DNA of 49,977 nt from an uncultured Oscillospiraceae bacterium (lineage in GTDB: Bacteria; Bacillota; Clostridia; Oscillospirales; Ruminococcaceae): NCBI GenBank assembly GCA_910587135.1, contig CAJULF010000020.1, positions 1 through 49,977 on the forward strand, given 5' to 3'. The position numbers and the translations under genes are program-made. Shown here piece after piece: positions 41,462 through 49,937 of the stretch. How positions within the stretch are numbered: the stretch's first letter is position 1; each line of letters begins with the position of its first letter. The notes under the pieces are model-generated. The model made no database searches. It was given only the letters and a program-made list of their open reading frames with translations, and was not told where the DNA came from.

Positions 41462-42601
41462 TTATACCCCTGCGTGCGCCGCTACAAACTTCTCCGCCAT
41501 GACTTTAGCCGACATTATATCGTCTATTGTCGGATTTTGGACGACTTGAATTTTATCCAACGACTCGCTTACGATATCTCCGATATCAAGAAATCCTATT
41601 TTTCTTTCCAGAAACAGCGCCACCGCCGCTTCATTGGTGCTGTTCACCACGCAGGGAGCTGTGCCGCCGACAGAAACAGCTCTTTTCGCCGCCGAAAGAC
41701 ATCGGAATGTCGTTTCGTCCGCTCTGTCAAAGGTGAGCGCTCCGACATCAAACAACGACAGCTTTTTGGCGGGACAGGGCAGCCGCTCGGGATAGGTCAG
41801 CGCAAGCTGTATGGGTATGCGCATATCTGCCGTGCCAAGCTGCGCTATCACCGCACCGTCCTCAAACTCCACCGCGGAATGAATAATGCTTTGACGGTGA
41901 ACCACTATCTCAACCTGTTCGGGTGAAACGTCGAACAGCCGCACCGCTTCTATCAGCTCCAACCCTTTGTTCATCAGCGTTGCACTGTCCACCGTGATTT
42001 TTGCGCCCATACTCCAGTTGGGGTGCTTAAGAGCCTGCTCGACCGTCACGTTCTTCAGTTCTTCGCGGCGCTTCCCGAAAAAAGGTCCTCCCGAAGCGGT
42101 AAGGATTATTTTTGATAATTTATTCCCCATTGCGCCCATAAGGCACTGGAATATAGCGGAATGCTCACTGTCGATCGGAAAAAGCCGTACTCCGTTTTCC
42201 CGAACGCAATCCGTGACAAGATCTCCGCCCGCAACAAGCGTTTCCTTGTTGGCAAGGGCGATATCGTTCCCCGCCCGCGCCGCAGCAACCGTAGGGAGCA
42301 GTCCCACCATTCCCACCACCGCGTTTACTACCCTGCCGCACTTCAGCCGCGCCAGCTCACACAGACCATCCATGCCGCATAGCACTTTTATATCGGTATC
42401 GGCAAGCCTTGCTTTCATATCCGAACAGCATTTCTCGTCGCAAACGCAGACATATTCGGGGCGGAATTCCCTTGCCTGCGTTTCAAGAAGTTTGGTATTT
42501 CGGTTGGCGGACAACGCCCTTACTTTGATTTTATGCGCGCGGCAGACGTCTAATGTCTGAGTGCCGATAGAGCCTGTCGAACCAAGTAAAACTATATCCA
42601 T
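41462..42601 (-). CDS. dxr: 1-deoxy-D-xylulose 5-phosphate reductoisomerase
   Basis: A 379-aa NADPH enzyme that makes MEP from DXP, the target of fosmidomycin. MDIVLLGSTGSIGTQTLDVC is the NADP loop; NKETLVAGGDLV, PIDSEHSAIFQCL and LTASGGPFFG hold metal and substrate residues. The start at 42601 (MDIV) is preferred by family alignment, though its GAGGG lies 13 nt upstream. A hairpin at 42630-42650 precedes it. Confidence 0.94.
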   Translation of the reverse strand: MDIVLLGSTGSIGTQTLDVCRAHKIKVRALSANRNTKLLETQAREFRPEYVCVCDEKCCSDMKARLADTDIKVLCGMDGLCELARLKCGRVVNAVVGMVGLLPTVAAARAGNDIALANKETLVAGGDLVTDCVRENGVRLFPIDSEHSAIFQCLMGAMGNKLSKIILTASGGPFFGKRREELKNVTVEQALKHPNWSMGAKITVDSATLMNKGLELIEAVRLFDVSPEQVEIVVHRQSIIHSAVEFEDGAVIAQLGTADMRIPIQLALTYPERLPCPAKKLSLFDVGALTFDRADETTFRCLSAAKRAVSVGGTAPCVVNSTNEAAVALFLERKIGFLDIGDIVSESLDKIQVVQNPTIDDIMSAKVMAEKFVAAHAGV

Positions 42602-42629
42602 ATTTACATTTTTGCCCTCAACAAAACCA

Positions 42630-42650
42630 CCCATTCACACTGTGAATGGG
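42630..42650 (-). other. Stem-loop in the cdsA-dxr gap
   Basis: CCCATTCAC (42630-42638) pairs perfectly with GTGAATGGG (42642-42650), loop ACT. It lies about 30 bp upstream of the dxr start. It may be an RNA processing or attenuation element within the operon; there is no T-tract. Confidence 0.45.
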
Positions 42651-42693
42651 CAGAGTTCCCGCGGAAGCACATCGCATAAGCACACCCCGCATA

Positions 42694-43524
42694 TTACACA
42701 ACGGGAGATATAAAGCTGAACACCACAAACAGGAACGGCGCTGTGAAAAGTACGCTGTCAAATCTGTCAAGTACCCCGCCGTGTCCCGGCATGATGTTAC
42801 CGAAATCCTTTACATCATACTGGCGCTTGATGACCGAAGCCGTAAGATCTCCCAAAACTCCGACAGCGCTTGCCGTCATTCCTACCGGTATCAGCACCGC
42901 GTAGGACATATAGCTCTCCGAGGCGATAAAAAGATTATACACCAGGCACTGTATAAACACCACGACTCCTACCGTCACAATGCCGCCTATAAGTCCCTCC
43001 ACGGTCTTTTTGGGACTTACTTTTGGACAAAGCTTGTGTTTTCCGAAAAACGTTCCCACAAAATAAGCGCCCGAATCTCCGAACCACGCGCAGAAAAGCG
43101 TATACACGATGAGGAATACCCCCATCGCCGAATTTTCCACGGAATAACGCACAAACAGTATACAACTCAGCGCCCCCGGAATAGCCAGAGCCGCACAGCC
43201 GCACATTGCCACATCGGAAAATTTAAGCGTTTCATGCCTTGACAGCATTATCAGCAACAGGCAGAAAACGAACGCGAGATATATCGTAACGGTATATTTT
43301 CGCAATAGGGGCACGTTCAGCACAAACGGAACAATCGCCGCGAAAATCGTACAAAACCATTTCATCAGCTTATGCTGTCCGCATTTTACCGCGCGGATAA
43401 GCTCCCATACTCCCACGGCTCCGAAAAAAGCCAGCACGATCATATAAAGCCAGCTTATATCGGCAATCAGCACACTTGCCCCTATTACAATCCCGACAAC
43501 CGCGGAAATTATCCGAACAGCCAT
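42694..43524 (-). CDS. cdsA: Phosphatidate cytidylyltransferase
   Basis: A 276-aa membrane enzyme that makes CDP-diacylglycerol from CTP and phosphatidic acid for phospholipid synthesis. Eight or so membrane segments are present, and the C-terminal signature SVIKRQYDVKDFGNIMPGHGGVLDRFDS is diagnostic. AAAGGAG lies upstream of ATG43524. The gene is in the standard uppS-cdsA-dxr order. Confidence 0.95.
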   Translation of the reverse strand: MAVRIISAVVGIVIGASVLIADISWLYMIVLAFFGAVGVWELIRAVKCGQHKLMKWFCTIFAAIVPFVLNVPLLRKYTVTIYLAFVFCLLLIMLSRHETLKFSDVAMCGCAALAIPGALSCILFVRYSVENSAMGVFLIVYTLFCAWFGDSGAYFVGTFFGKHKLCPKVSPKKTVEGLIGGIVTVGVVVFIQCLVYNLFIASESYMSYAVLIPVGMTASAVGVLGDLTASVIKRQYDVKDFGNIMPGHGGVLDRFDSVLFTAPFLFVVFSFISPVV

Positions 43525-43614
43525 ATCCGTGACCTACTCCTTTCGGGTCTTGTACGGTTCTGCGCGTCAAGTCACAGACGAGCGACCGAAACCCGCAATA
43601 CCGCCAATCATACC

Positions 43615-44316
43615 TTAAAGCCCGCCGAATCTGCGGTTTCGCTCCGCATATATATCCATTGCGCTTACAAGATCTTTTTTCTTGAAATCCGGCCACAGAA
43701 CGTCCATAAACACAAATTCGGCATATGCCGCCTGCCATATCATGAAGTTTGACAGCCGCTGCTCTCCGCTGGGACGAATAACCATATCCAACGGGGGCAT
43801 GGTGCTTGTATAAAGGTGCTCCTCAATAAGGCTCTCTGTTATGTCCTCGGGCAAAATCGACTTTTCGGAGCACAGACGCGCTATCTCGGTACAGGCGGCG
43901 GCAATCTCCGCCCTGCCGCCGTAATTCAGCGCAATGCCCACTATAAAGCCGTCGTTGTCCTTGGAAGACAGCTCTATATCCTCTAAATCGGTCCGGATAT
44001 CCTGCGCCAGCGGCGTTTTGTCGCCCAGAATGACTATACGGATATTTTCGCTCGCCGTCGCCCTGATATCTTTAATATAACGTCGCAGCAGCTCCATTAT
44101 ACCATTTATCTCTTCGGCAGGGCGCTTCCAGTTTTCGGTAGAGAACGCATAAAAGCTTGCGCACTCCACTCCAAGCTCCCTGCACCAGTTTATGGTCTTC
44201 TTAAAAACCGCCGCGCCCTGTGTGTGACCCGCGTTCCTCGGCAGACCGCGCTTTTTTGCCCATCTGCCGTTTCCGTCCATAATAAATCCGATATGCCGCG
44301 GAATTTTTTTCTCCAT
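43615..44316 (-). CDS. uppS: Isoprenyl transferase (undecaprenyl diphosphate synthase)
   Basis: A 233-aa cis-prenyltransferase that builds the C55 lipid carrier for peptidoglycan. HIGFIMDGNGRWAKKRGLPRNAGHTQG carries the catalytic Asp and phosphate loop; FYAFSTENWKRP and MVIRPSGEQRLSNFMIWQAAYAEF complete the active site. The start overlaps the frr stop (TGATG). Confidence 0.96.
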   Translation of the reverse strand: MEKKIPRHIGFIMDGNGRWAKKRGLPRNAGHTQGAAVFKKTINWCRELGVECASFYAFSTENWKRPAEEINGIMELLRRYIKDIRATASENIRIVILGDKTPLAQDIRTDLEDIELSSKDNDGFIVGIALNYGGRAEIAAACTEIARLCSEKSILPEDITESLIEEHLYTSTMPPLDMVIRPSGEQRLSNFMIWQAAYAEFVFMDVLWPDFKKKDLVSAMDIYAERNRRFGGL

Positions 44317-44870
44317 CAGATAGCCATTATTTCCTTTTCCTTAGCCGCACCGACCTTGTCGATATCCTCGATATACTTGTCCGTCAGCTTCTGAATGCTC
44401 TTTTCGGCATCCTTAACGTCGTCCTCGGTTATTTCGCCCGCCTTTTTCTTCGCCTTTATCTTATCCATGGCATCGCGCCTTACGTTGCGCACAGCCACCT
44501 TGCTTTCCTCACACGTTTTGCTGATGGTTTTGCAAAGCTCTTTTCTGCGCTCCTCGGTGAGCTGCGGGAACACTATCCGCAGCACTCTTCCGTCGTTGGT
44601 GGGATTTATCCCGAGGTCGCTCGCCTGGATAGCCTTTTCAATTTTCGTGAGCATCGACCCGTCATAGGGCGATACCACAAGTATCCTTGCTTCGGCAACC
44701 GAAACGGAAGCCAGCTGATTTATGGGAGTAGCCGTGCCGTAATAATCAACCGATATTCTGTCCAGCACGCCCGGGTTCGCTCTGCCCGCACGGATAGTGC
44801 CAAGCTCGCTTTCAAGCGCAAGGATACATTTTCCCATTTTATCCTTAGCCGTGTTTATTGTCTGTTCCAT
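44316..44870 (-). CDS. frr: Ribosome recycling factor
   Basis: A 184-aa protein that splits post-termination ribosomes together with EF-G. SELGTIRAGRANPGVLDRISVDYYG and PYDGSMLTKIEKAIQASDLGINP are characteristic, as is RRDAMDKIK. GGAGGT is eight bases before ATG44870, so the in-frame ATG at 44885 is rejected. The stop overlaps the uppS start. Confidence 0.97.
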   Translation of the reverse strand: MEQTINTAKDKMGKCILALESELGTIRAGRANPGVLDRISVDYYGTATPINQLASVSVAEARILVVSPYDGSMLTKIEKAIQASDLGINPTNDGRVLRIVFPQLTEERRKELCKTISKTCEESKVAVRNVRRDAMDKIKAKKKAGEITEDDVKDAEKSIQKLTDKYIEDIDKVGAAKEKEIMAI

Positions 44871-44941
44871 AGTTGTGACCTCCACTTTAGAAGTAAGATA
44901 TCGGGATGCAAGAGATAAAAAGCTCTGACCCCCCGCCTTTT

Positions 44942-45670
44942 TCAGCCCTTGTGCTTCGCAACAAGAGTGCCTATGCTCTCGCCCATTATCGCGTCATAAA
45001 TATTGTCGGGACGCGCCAGATTGAACACCAGAATGGGTATATTGTTTTCGGTACAGATCGCCGCCGCGGCGCTGTCCATGACCTGAAGCCGCTTTACCAG
45101 TATCTCATGGTGAGTGATAACGTCATACTTGACCGCGTTGTGGAATTTTTTCGGGTCTTTGTCGTATATGCCGTCCACCATAGTCGCCTTGAGAAGAATA
45201 TCCGCGCCCAGCTCCGCCGCTCTCAAAGAAGCCGCGCTGTCGGTGGAAAAGAAAGGGTTTCCCGTGCCGCAGCCGAAGATAACCACTCTCCCCTTTTCAA
45301 GATGACGTATAGCCTTTCCGAGTATGAAAGGCTCGGCAACCTGCTGCATGGTGATGGCAGTCTGAACTCTTACGGTGCAGCCTTGATTTTCCAGAACGTC
45401 AGCCACTGCCAGAGCGTTCATCGTGGTGGCAAGCATTCCGATATGATCGGCGCGCGCCCTGTCCATGCCCTCGGAGCTTCTGCCGCGCCAGAAATTCCCT
45501 CCGCCGACAACTATTCCTATCTGAGCGCCGACGTCAACGCATTTCTTGATACTGCGGCAAATACTTTCCACCGTGGGGATATCCAGCCCGCTCTCTTTGC
45601 CGCCCGCCAGCGCCTCGCCGCTCAGCTTCAGCAAAACTCTTTTATACTTTGGGGTTGCGTTATCGCTCAT
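44942..45670 (-). CDS. pyrH: UMP kinase
   Basis: A 242-aa hexameric UMP kinase of the amino-acid-kinase family, which makes UDP from UMP. RVLLKLSGEALAG, IGIVVGGGNFWRGR, DHIGMLATTMNALAV, FFSTDSAASLRAAEL and DGIYDKDPKKF are conserved. It is followed by frr as in most bacteria. Confidence 0.97.
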   Translation of the reverse strand: MSDNATPKYKRVLLKLSGEALAGGKESGLDIPTVESICRSIKKCVDVGAQIGIVVGGGNFWRGRSSEGMDRARADHIGMLATTMNALAVADVLENQGCTVRVQTAITMQQVAEPFILGKAIRHLEKGRVVIFGCGTGNPFFSTDSAASLRAAELGADILLKATMVDGIYDKDPKKFHNAVKYDVITHHEILVKRLQVMDSAAAAICTENNIPILVFNLARPDNIYDAIMGESIGTLVAKHKG

Positions 45671-45759
45671 TTACTGTACCTCCGTATAGCTTTCCAAATA
45701 TGCCGTGCCCGCCGTACGCGCCTCAATGCCGTACAAGAAACGCGCCTTGCAGAAGCCCT

Positions 45760-47001
45760 TTAATAATCCAGAACTCTTATTCTGCCGAGTATCTCCGCTC
45801 CGTCCGCCGCCTTTGCGCAGGCTTCCTCCGCCTCTTTTTCGGAAATTATTCCCGTAACAAACGCCAGCTCGTTTTCTGGCTGTTTCTTTGCCGAAAGGTA
45901 CTCCACGTCACCGAACAGAGCCTTTACGACTGCCTTTGTGACGTCAACGCTGTTTGCGCGGAGTCTGATATAATGAGCGCATCGGAATTCACCGAAGCCC
46001 CGTATAAAGTCCTGCTCGCTGTCGCGCCATCTGAGGGACAAGCTGGTGTCGGAATGCTTTACAGCGCTGATGATATCGCTGACCACCGCGCTTGCGGTAG
46101 GAAGCTTTCCCGCGCCCTTGCCGTAGAACACCACGTCGCCCGTTGCGTCACCGCGCACCAGAATCGCATTGAACACGTCGTTTACGCCCGCAAGCTGACT
46201 GTCGTTCTTGATAATCGCGGGGAATACCCCGATCGATACCTTATCCTCCGCCTCGCGCTTGGCACAGCCTATCAGCTTGATTTTTGCGTCATAGCTGTCA
46301 CAGTACTCCACGTCCTCCAGTGTTATTCGTGTAATGCCCTCGGTGTGTACGCTGTCGGGGTAAACGTGCTTTCCGAACGCCAAGGAGGCCAGTATGCATA
46401 TCTTTCTGCACGCGTCGTGACCGTCCACATCGGCTGATGGATTGCGCTCCGCGTAGCCAAGCTCCTGCGCGATTTTAAGCGCCTCGTCAAAGCCCATGCC
46501 GTCGCGTATCATCTTTGTAAGAATGAAGTTTGTAGTTCCGTTGAGTATACCCGCTATCTCATCTATCTCGTTTGCGGAAAGGCAGGCATGAAGCGGCTTG
46601 ATAATTGGAATCCCTCCGCCTACGCTTGCCTCAAAGAAAAAGTTGACCTTATTTTCTCTGGCGGTTTCCAGCAGCTCCGCGCCCTTTGCCGCAACCATCT
46701 CTTTATTTGAGGTCACAACGCTCTTGCCCGCTTCCAGAGCAGACTTCACATAGTCAAACGCGGGCTTCAGTCCGCCTATGACCTCCGCGACAACGCTCAC
46801 CTCGTCATCCTTCAGTATAACGTCAAAATCCTTTACGAATTTATCTTTATAGGGACTGTCGGGAAAATCTCTCAAATCGAGGATATACTTGATATCAAGC
46901 TCCTGACCCGCCTTTTTCTCCAGACTCTCCTTGTTTTTGTAGAACACCTCGACCGTGCCCGAGCCGACTACTCCATATCCTAGAACGGCAATCTTTGCCA
47001 T
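45760..47001 (-). CDS. hom: Homoserine dehydrogenase
   Basis: A 413-aa oxidoreductase that reduces aspartate semialdehyde to homoserine, a branch point for threonine and methionine. AKIAVLGYGVVGSGTVEV is the NAD(P) loop; SNKEMVAAKG, GGGIPIIKPL, NGTTNFILTKM and the AERNPSADVDGHDACRK signature follow. The C-terminal ACT domain (about 340-413) allows feedback control. ATG47001 follows AAAGGAAG; a TTG six bases earlier is rejected. It lies 89 bp before pyrH and appears to be the first gene of the long housekeeping operon. Confidence 0.95.
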   Translation of the reverse strand: MAKIAVLGYGVVGSGTVEVFYKNKESLEKKAGQELDIKYILDLRDFPDSPYKDKFVKDFDVILKDDEVSVVAEVIGGLKPAFDYVKSALEAGKSVVTSNKEMVAAKGAELLETARENKVNFFFEASVGGGIPIIKPLHACLSANEIDEIAGILNGTTNFILTKMIRDGMGFDEALKIAQELGYAERNPSADVDGHDACRKICILASLAFGKHVYPDSVHTEGITRITLEDVEYCDSYDAKIKLIGCAKREAEDKVSIGVFPAIIKNDSQLAGVNDVFNAILVRGDATGDVVFYGKGAGKLPTASAVVSDIISAVKHSDTSLSLRWRDSEQDFIRGFGEFRCAHYIRLRANSVDVTKAVVKALFGDVEYLSAKKQPENELAFVTGIISEKEAEEACAKAADGAEILGRIRVLDY

Positions 47002-47186
47002 AACCAACTTCCTTTCTTACATTTAAAGCAAATCGTCCTACCGCCTTGCAAAGCAAAGCCGCACCAACCGCAAAGCTGCGACCGCGCTGGCTTTACGATT
47101 GATCAATAAAATTTGCCGCTGCTTTTTTAATCTCGATTATTAAGCGTTATACAAAATTTATCGGCGCTTAATTACAGCTCTTTTTT

Positions 47187-47215
47187 ATTATATCACATTC
47201 AGGAAGATTTTTCAA
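47187..47215 (-). promoter_or_regulatory. Promoter of the hom-pyrH-polC operon
   Basis: On the minus strand TTGAAA (47210-47215) and TATAAT (47187-47192) are 17 bp apart, with TG one base before the -10. The leader to hom is about 175 nt and contains GC-rich repeats (47040-47100), without a recognisable riboswitch or T-box motif. Confidence 0.75.
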
Positions 47216-47254
47216 GGGGTTTTTGAAATCATAATGCTTTGTCACACAAACAAT

Positions 47255-48250
47255 TCACTCCGCAAGCAGCTGCTCTATTTTTGCGATTTCCTCTTCGGTA
47301 AATTCCGTTTTGTAAACAGCCTCCACGTTTTCGGAAATCTGCTCGGGACGGGACGCGCCGATAAGCACGGTGGTCACGGCGCTGTTGTGAAGCACCCACG
47401 AAAGCGCCATTTGCGCAAGCTTCTGCCCTCTTGAAGCGGCGATATCGTTAAGACTGTTAAGCTTGCTTATCATATCCTCTGTAAGCTGCTCCTTAAGCCA
47501 TGTTCTGCCCTTGCCCACGCGGCTGTCCGCGGGAATACCGTTGAGGTATCTGTCTGTCAGGAAGCCCTGATACAGCGGTGAAAACACCGCCAGACCGAAT
47601 CCGCGCTCTTTGGCAAGCCCGCCCAGACCGTCCCGCTCTATCCAGCGGTTTAACATGGAATAAGAGGGCTGATTGAGTACAAAGGGGGTTTTCAGTTCAC
47701 GGAATATTGTCAGAATCTCCTCCGTCTGTTGGCGGTTGTAGTTGGATATCCCCACATAGAGCGCCTTTCCCTGCTTTACAGCATTGTCCAAGGCAAGCGC
47801 TGTTTCTTCGGCAGGCGTCGCGGGGTCGGGAACATGATGATAGAAAACGTCCACATAATCAAGCCCCATGCGCTTCAAGGACTGGTCAAGCGACGCGGTG
47901 AGATATTTCCGCGAACCGTTTCTGTCGCCGTAGGGTCCCGACCACATCTCATAGCCCGCCTTGGTTGAGATACACAGCTCGTCACGGAACTCGCGCATTC
48001 CCCTGTCAAGTATCTTGCCGAAATTCTCCTCGGCAGAGCCGTTATATGGATTCCCGTAATTATTCGCAAGGTCGAAATGGGTTATCCCAAGGTCGAACGC
48101 GGTATGAACCATGTTCTCCATATTCGCGAGATTGTCCTGAAAACCGAAATTCTGCCACAGCCCCAGCGAAACCGCCGACAGCTTAAGACCGCTTCTTCCG
48201 CAGCGGTTGTATACCATTTTTTCATATCTTTTTTCATTTGGCTTGTACAT
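47255..48250 (-). CDS. Aldo/keto reductase (glyceraldehyde-3-phosphate reductase type)
   Basis: A 331-aa NADPH-dependent aldo/keto reductase resembling YghZ/Gpr enzymes that reduce L-glyceraldehyde 3-phosphate or methylglyoxal. FDLANNYGNPYNGSAEENFG contains the catalytic Asp and Tyr; ISTKAGYEMW holds the Lys and VDVFYHHVPDP the His. The C-terminal VLIGASRPEQISENVEAV binds the cofactor. The start at 48250 has AAGGAGG, and a consensus-like promoter lies 29 bp upstream. An upstream in-frame extension passes through non-coding repeat sequence and is rejected. Confidence 0.93.
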   Translation of the reverse strand: MYKPNEKRYEKMVYNRCGRSGLKLSAVSLGLWQNFGFQDNLANMENMVHTAFDLGITHFDLANNYGNPYNGSAEENFGKILDRGMREFRDELCISTKAGYEMWSGPYGDRNGSRKYLTASLDQSLKRMGLDYVDVFYHHVPDPATPAEETALALDNAVKQGKALYVGISNYNRQQTEEILTIFRELKTPFVLNQPSYSMLNRWIERDGLGGLAKERGFGLAVFSPLYQGFLTDRYLNGIPADSRVGKGRTWLKEQLTEDMISKLNSLNDIAASRGQKLAQMALSWVLHNSAVTTVLIGASRPEQISENVEAVYKTEFTEEEIAKIEQLLAE

Positions 48251-48278
48251 ATTTTTCCTCCTTGGATCTGTTTTTTTA

Positions 48279-48307
48279 ATTGTAACATATTTTGGGGAGA
48301 ATTGCAA
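48279..48307 (-). promoter_or_regulatory. Promoter of the aldo/keto reductase gene
   Basis: TTGCAA (48302-48307) and TACAAT (48279-48284) on the minus strand with 17-bp spacing. The transcript would start near 48272. Confidence 0.68.
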
Positions 48308-48322
48308 TAGAAAATGTGAAAA

Positions 48323-48343
48323 ATCCCCGCACACGGCGGGGAT
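48323..48343. repeat. Left copy of the duplicated terminator hairpin
   Basis: ATCCCCGC (48323-48330) pairs with GCGGGGAT (48336-48343). The 25-bp sequence 48321-48345 is repeated exactly at 48716-48740 on the other side of repeat copy D. Confidence 0.8.
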
Positions 48344-48350
48344 AACAGAC

Positions 48351-48712
48351 TGTATATAAAGGTTGACCAAAGGCAAATTATTTAAGGCAACACCGCACAA
48401 AGCCCGCGCTTCGCGCTTTGCACGCATCTTGCTTGCATATTTTCCGTCATATTGCACAAGTTCTCCTTGGCGGGCGTCAGCCCGCCGGCGTCGAGCTTGT
48501 ACAATCTGACAAAAAACCTGACGGCGCAATCTGCGCACAAGCTTTGTGCGGTGTTGCCTTAAAAAAATTTCAAAATTTCCGCACTCACGCTCCGCTTCAC
48601 TTCGTTTCGCTCTGCGCGGCTGCGGAAACCGCGTGCGTTTGCGAACGCAAACGCACGACTTTTTGAAATTTCATGCGCCGACATTGCGTGGCAAATAGGC
48701 TTTTTCTACAGA
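48351..48712 (+). repeat. Dispersed structured element, copy D (split by a MITE-like insertion)
   Basis: Starts TGTATATAAAGGTTGACC and ends GGCTTTTTCTACAGA, as in copies B and C. A foreign inverted-repeat element (48384-48560) interrupts it after ATTATTTA. Its central palindrome, CGTGCGTTTGCG (48632-48643) with 48646-48657, differs in sequence from copies A and C but keeps pairing. It lies between the aldo/keto reductase promoter and the zinc-ribbon gene terminator. Confidence 0.88.
48384..48560. mobile_element. MITE-like element with 20-bp perfect terminal inverted repeats
   Basis: AAGGCAACACCGCACAAAGC (48384-48403) is the exact reverse complement of 48541-48560; pairing extends three more bases through flanking TTT/AAA. 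The interior is about 137 bp, without an ORF that looks like a transposase. Comparison with copy B (ATTATTTAAAAAAATTTC) shows the empty site is restored if TA or TTAA was duplicated. Short GGCGGGC..GCCCGCC pairing occurs inside (about 48470). Confidence 0.82.
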
Positions 48713-48717
48713 CTGAA

Positions 48718-48738
48718 ATCCCCGCACACGGCGGGGAT
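48718..48738 (-). terminator. Terminator of the zinc-ribbon membrane protein gene
   Basis: ATCCCCGC (48718-48725) pairs with GCGGGGAT (48731-48738), loop ACACG, directly after the stop codon at 48743. The T-run is short (TTTCAG). An exact copy lies at 48323-48343. Confidence 0.65.
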
Positions 48739-48742
48739 AAAA

Positions 48743-49618
48743 TTATCTGTATTTTCCGCAGTCCTTGCAGCATATCTCGGAAACGGGGTTTTTCATGCTG
48801 CAATATGAACATGTCCATTCGTTGCCACAGTTCTCGGAACTTACCTTTTTGAGCCGCTCAAGAAGCGCGGAATTGCTTTTAGACCTGCGCTCATCCGAGC
48901 TTACGGCGGAGATGTCATAACGACCGGCGGGAACGGCTTGCTGGTCAGCGGACGGCGCGGTGCCGTTCCCCGTGATAAAGCGCGCGATATTATTTGCAAG
49001 CCCCGTTCTGCCTATATTTGGCTTGTGAAGTGCCGCAAAAAACTGAAGAATCAAAACCGTCACTACAAGAAACAGCGAAAACCACAGAAACATCTTTGTA
49101 TCCGAATAAATGTTGCCATACATGTAAAGTGACGGCACCAATATACTGCTTCCGGTAGCTTCCGACAACATATCGGTTACATATTCGCCGCATACCCACG
49201 CGGTGATCCACATGATGGCAAGCCCCAGCATTTCTCCGCCGAAACCGCTGCTTATCATCCCCAAAAACACAATAAGCACCGCCGCCAACGCTATGAAGGG
49301 CGGTGCGGAGAGAAAAGCGGCGATCTCCGCGCCGGAGTCGGACGCTGACAGAAGCGCCAGCGCCCATTTGCTTCCGGAAAGTGCCTGAAAGAATTTCACG
49401 GCGCATGGTATAAGTACGAAGCCCTCGATTAGCACCAGCACACGCCACATAATACTGAAAGCCATATATTTCATTCCGCCGGTCACTCGTGTCATTGTCT
49501 GCTCGCTTTCCCGCGGCGCAGGAGGCGAGAAGCCCACCGTAGCGACAGTGCCGGCGCCACAGAACGGGCAAAATTTCGCAGAATCGGTTATGTGTTTTCC
49601 ACAATTTTTGCAAAACAT
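48743..49618 (-). CDS. Zinc-ribbon membrane protein of unknown function
   Basis: A 291-aa protein with a zinc ribbon at each end: CKNCGKHITDSAKFCPFCG (residues 3-21) and CSYCSMKNPVSEICCKDCG near the C-terminus. Between them lie four hydrophobic segments (about 50-75, 105-125, 130-150, 180-200) and a Ser/Arg-rich cytoplasmic stretch. N-terminal zinc ribbons followed by membrane helices are common in Firmicutes proteins of unknown role; a ribbon at both ends is less usual. AAAGGAGA precedes ATG49618. Confidence 0.85.
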   Translation of the reverse strand: MFCKNCGKHITDSAKFCPFCGAGTVATVGFSPPAPRESEQTMTRVTGGMKYMAFSIMWRVLVLIEGFVLIPCAVKFFQALSGSKWALALLSASDSGAEIAAFLSAPPFIALAAVLIVFLGMISSGFGGEMLGLAIMWITAWVCGEYVTDMLSEATGSSILVPSLYMYGNIYSDTKMFLWFSLFLVVTVLILQFFAALHKPNIGRTGLANNIARFITGNGTAPSADQQAVPAGRYDISAVSSDERRSKSNSALLERLKKVSSENCGNEWTCSYCSMKNPVSEICCKDCGKYR

Positions 49619-49694
49619 AATCTTTCTCCTTTTCAGCAGTCTTTACGGAAATTCCGGGATAATGGGTTGAACGTGCCGCATATGTTCGCTTTGC

Positions 49695-49937
49695 TCACTC
49701 TATGCCATAAGTGTCGTATTTTACACGCTTAAACTTATAGAGCGCGATCAGAGCGATAATTCTCAGAAGCAAATCCAGCAGCAGATACTTTGTTATTTCT
49801 CCCGTTATCGTTATCGTTGTAATTCCTACCGATGGAATTACCATTGGAAAGCTGGTGTTTAAATTCAAGAAGCTCATTCCCGCCAGCGGGAAGAAAATGT
49901 AAAATAATATCCCCAGGGCATAGCCCCATATGCACTA
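49695..49937 (-). pseudogene. Partial membrane protein frame
   Basis: The minus-strand frame ending at TGA 49695-49697 is open back to a TAG near 49935, giving about 79 codons. It encodes two hydrophobic stretches (ALGILFYIFFPLAGMSFL and YLLLDLLLRIIALIALYKF) and a basic end. The only ATG (49877) has no ribosome site and would remove the first helix, so the gene is either 5'-truncated or frameshifted near 49930. No family is recognised. Confidence 0.4.

Noticed and set aside
47002..47180. T-box or SAM/lysine riboswitch before hom
   Set aside because: No T-box sequence (TGGTACCGCG-type), specifier loop or known aptamer core recognised.
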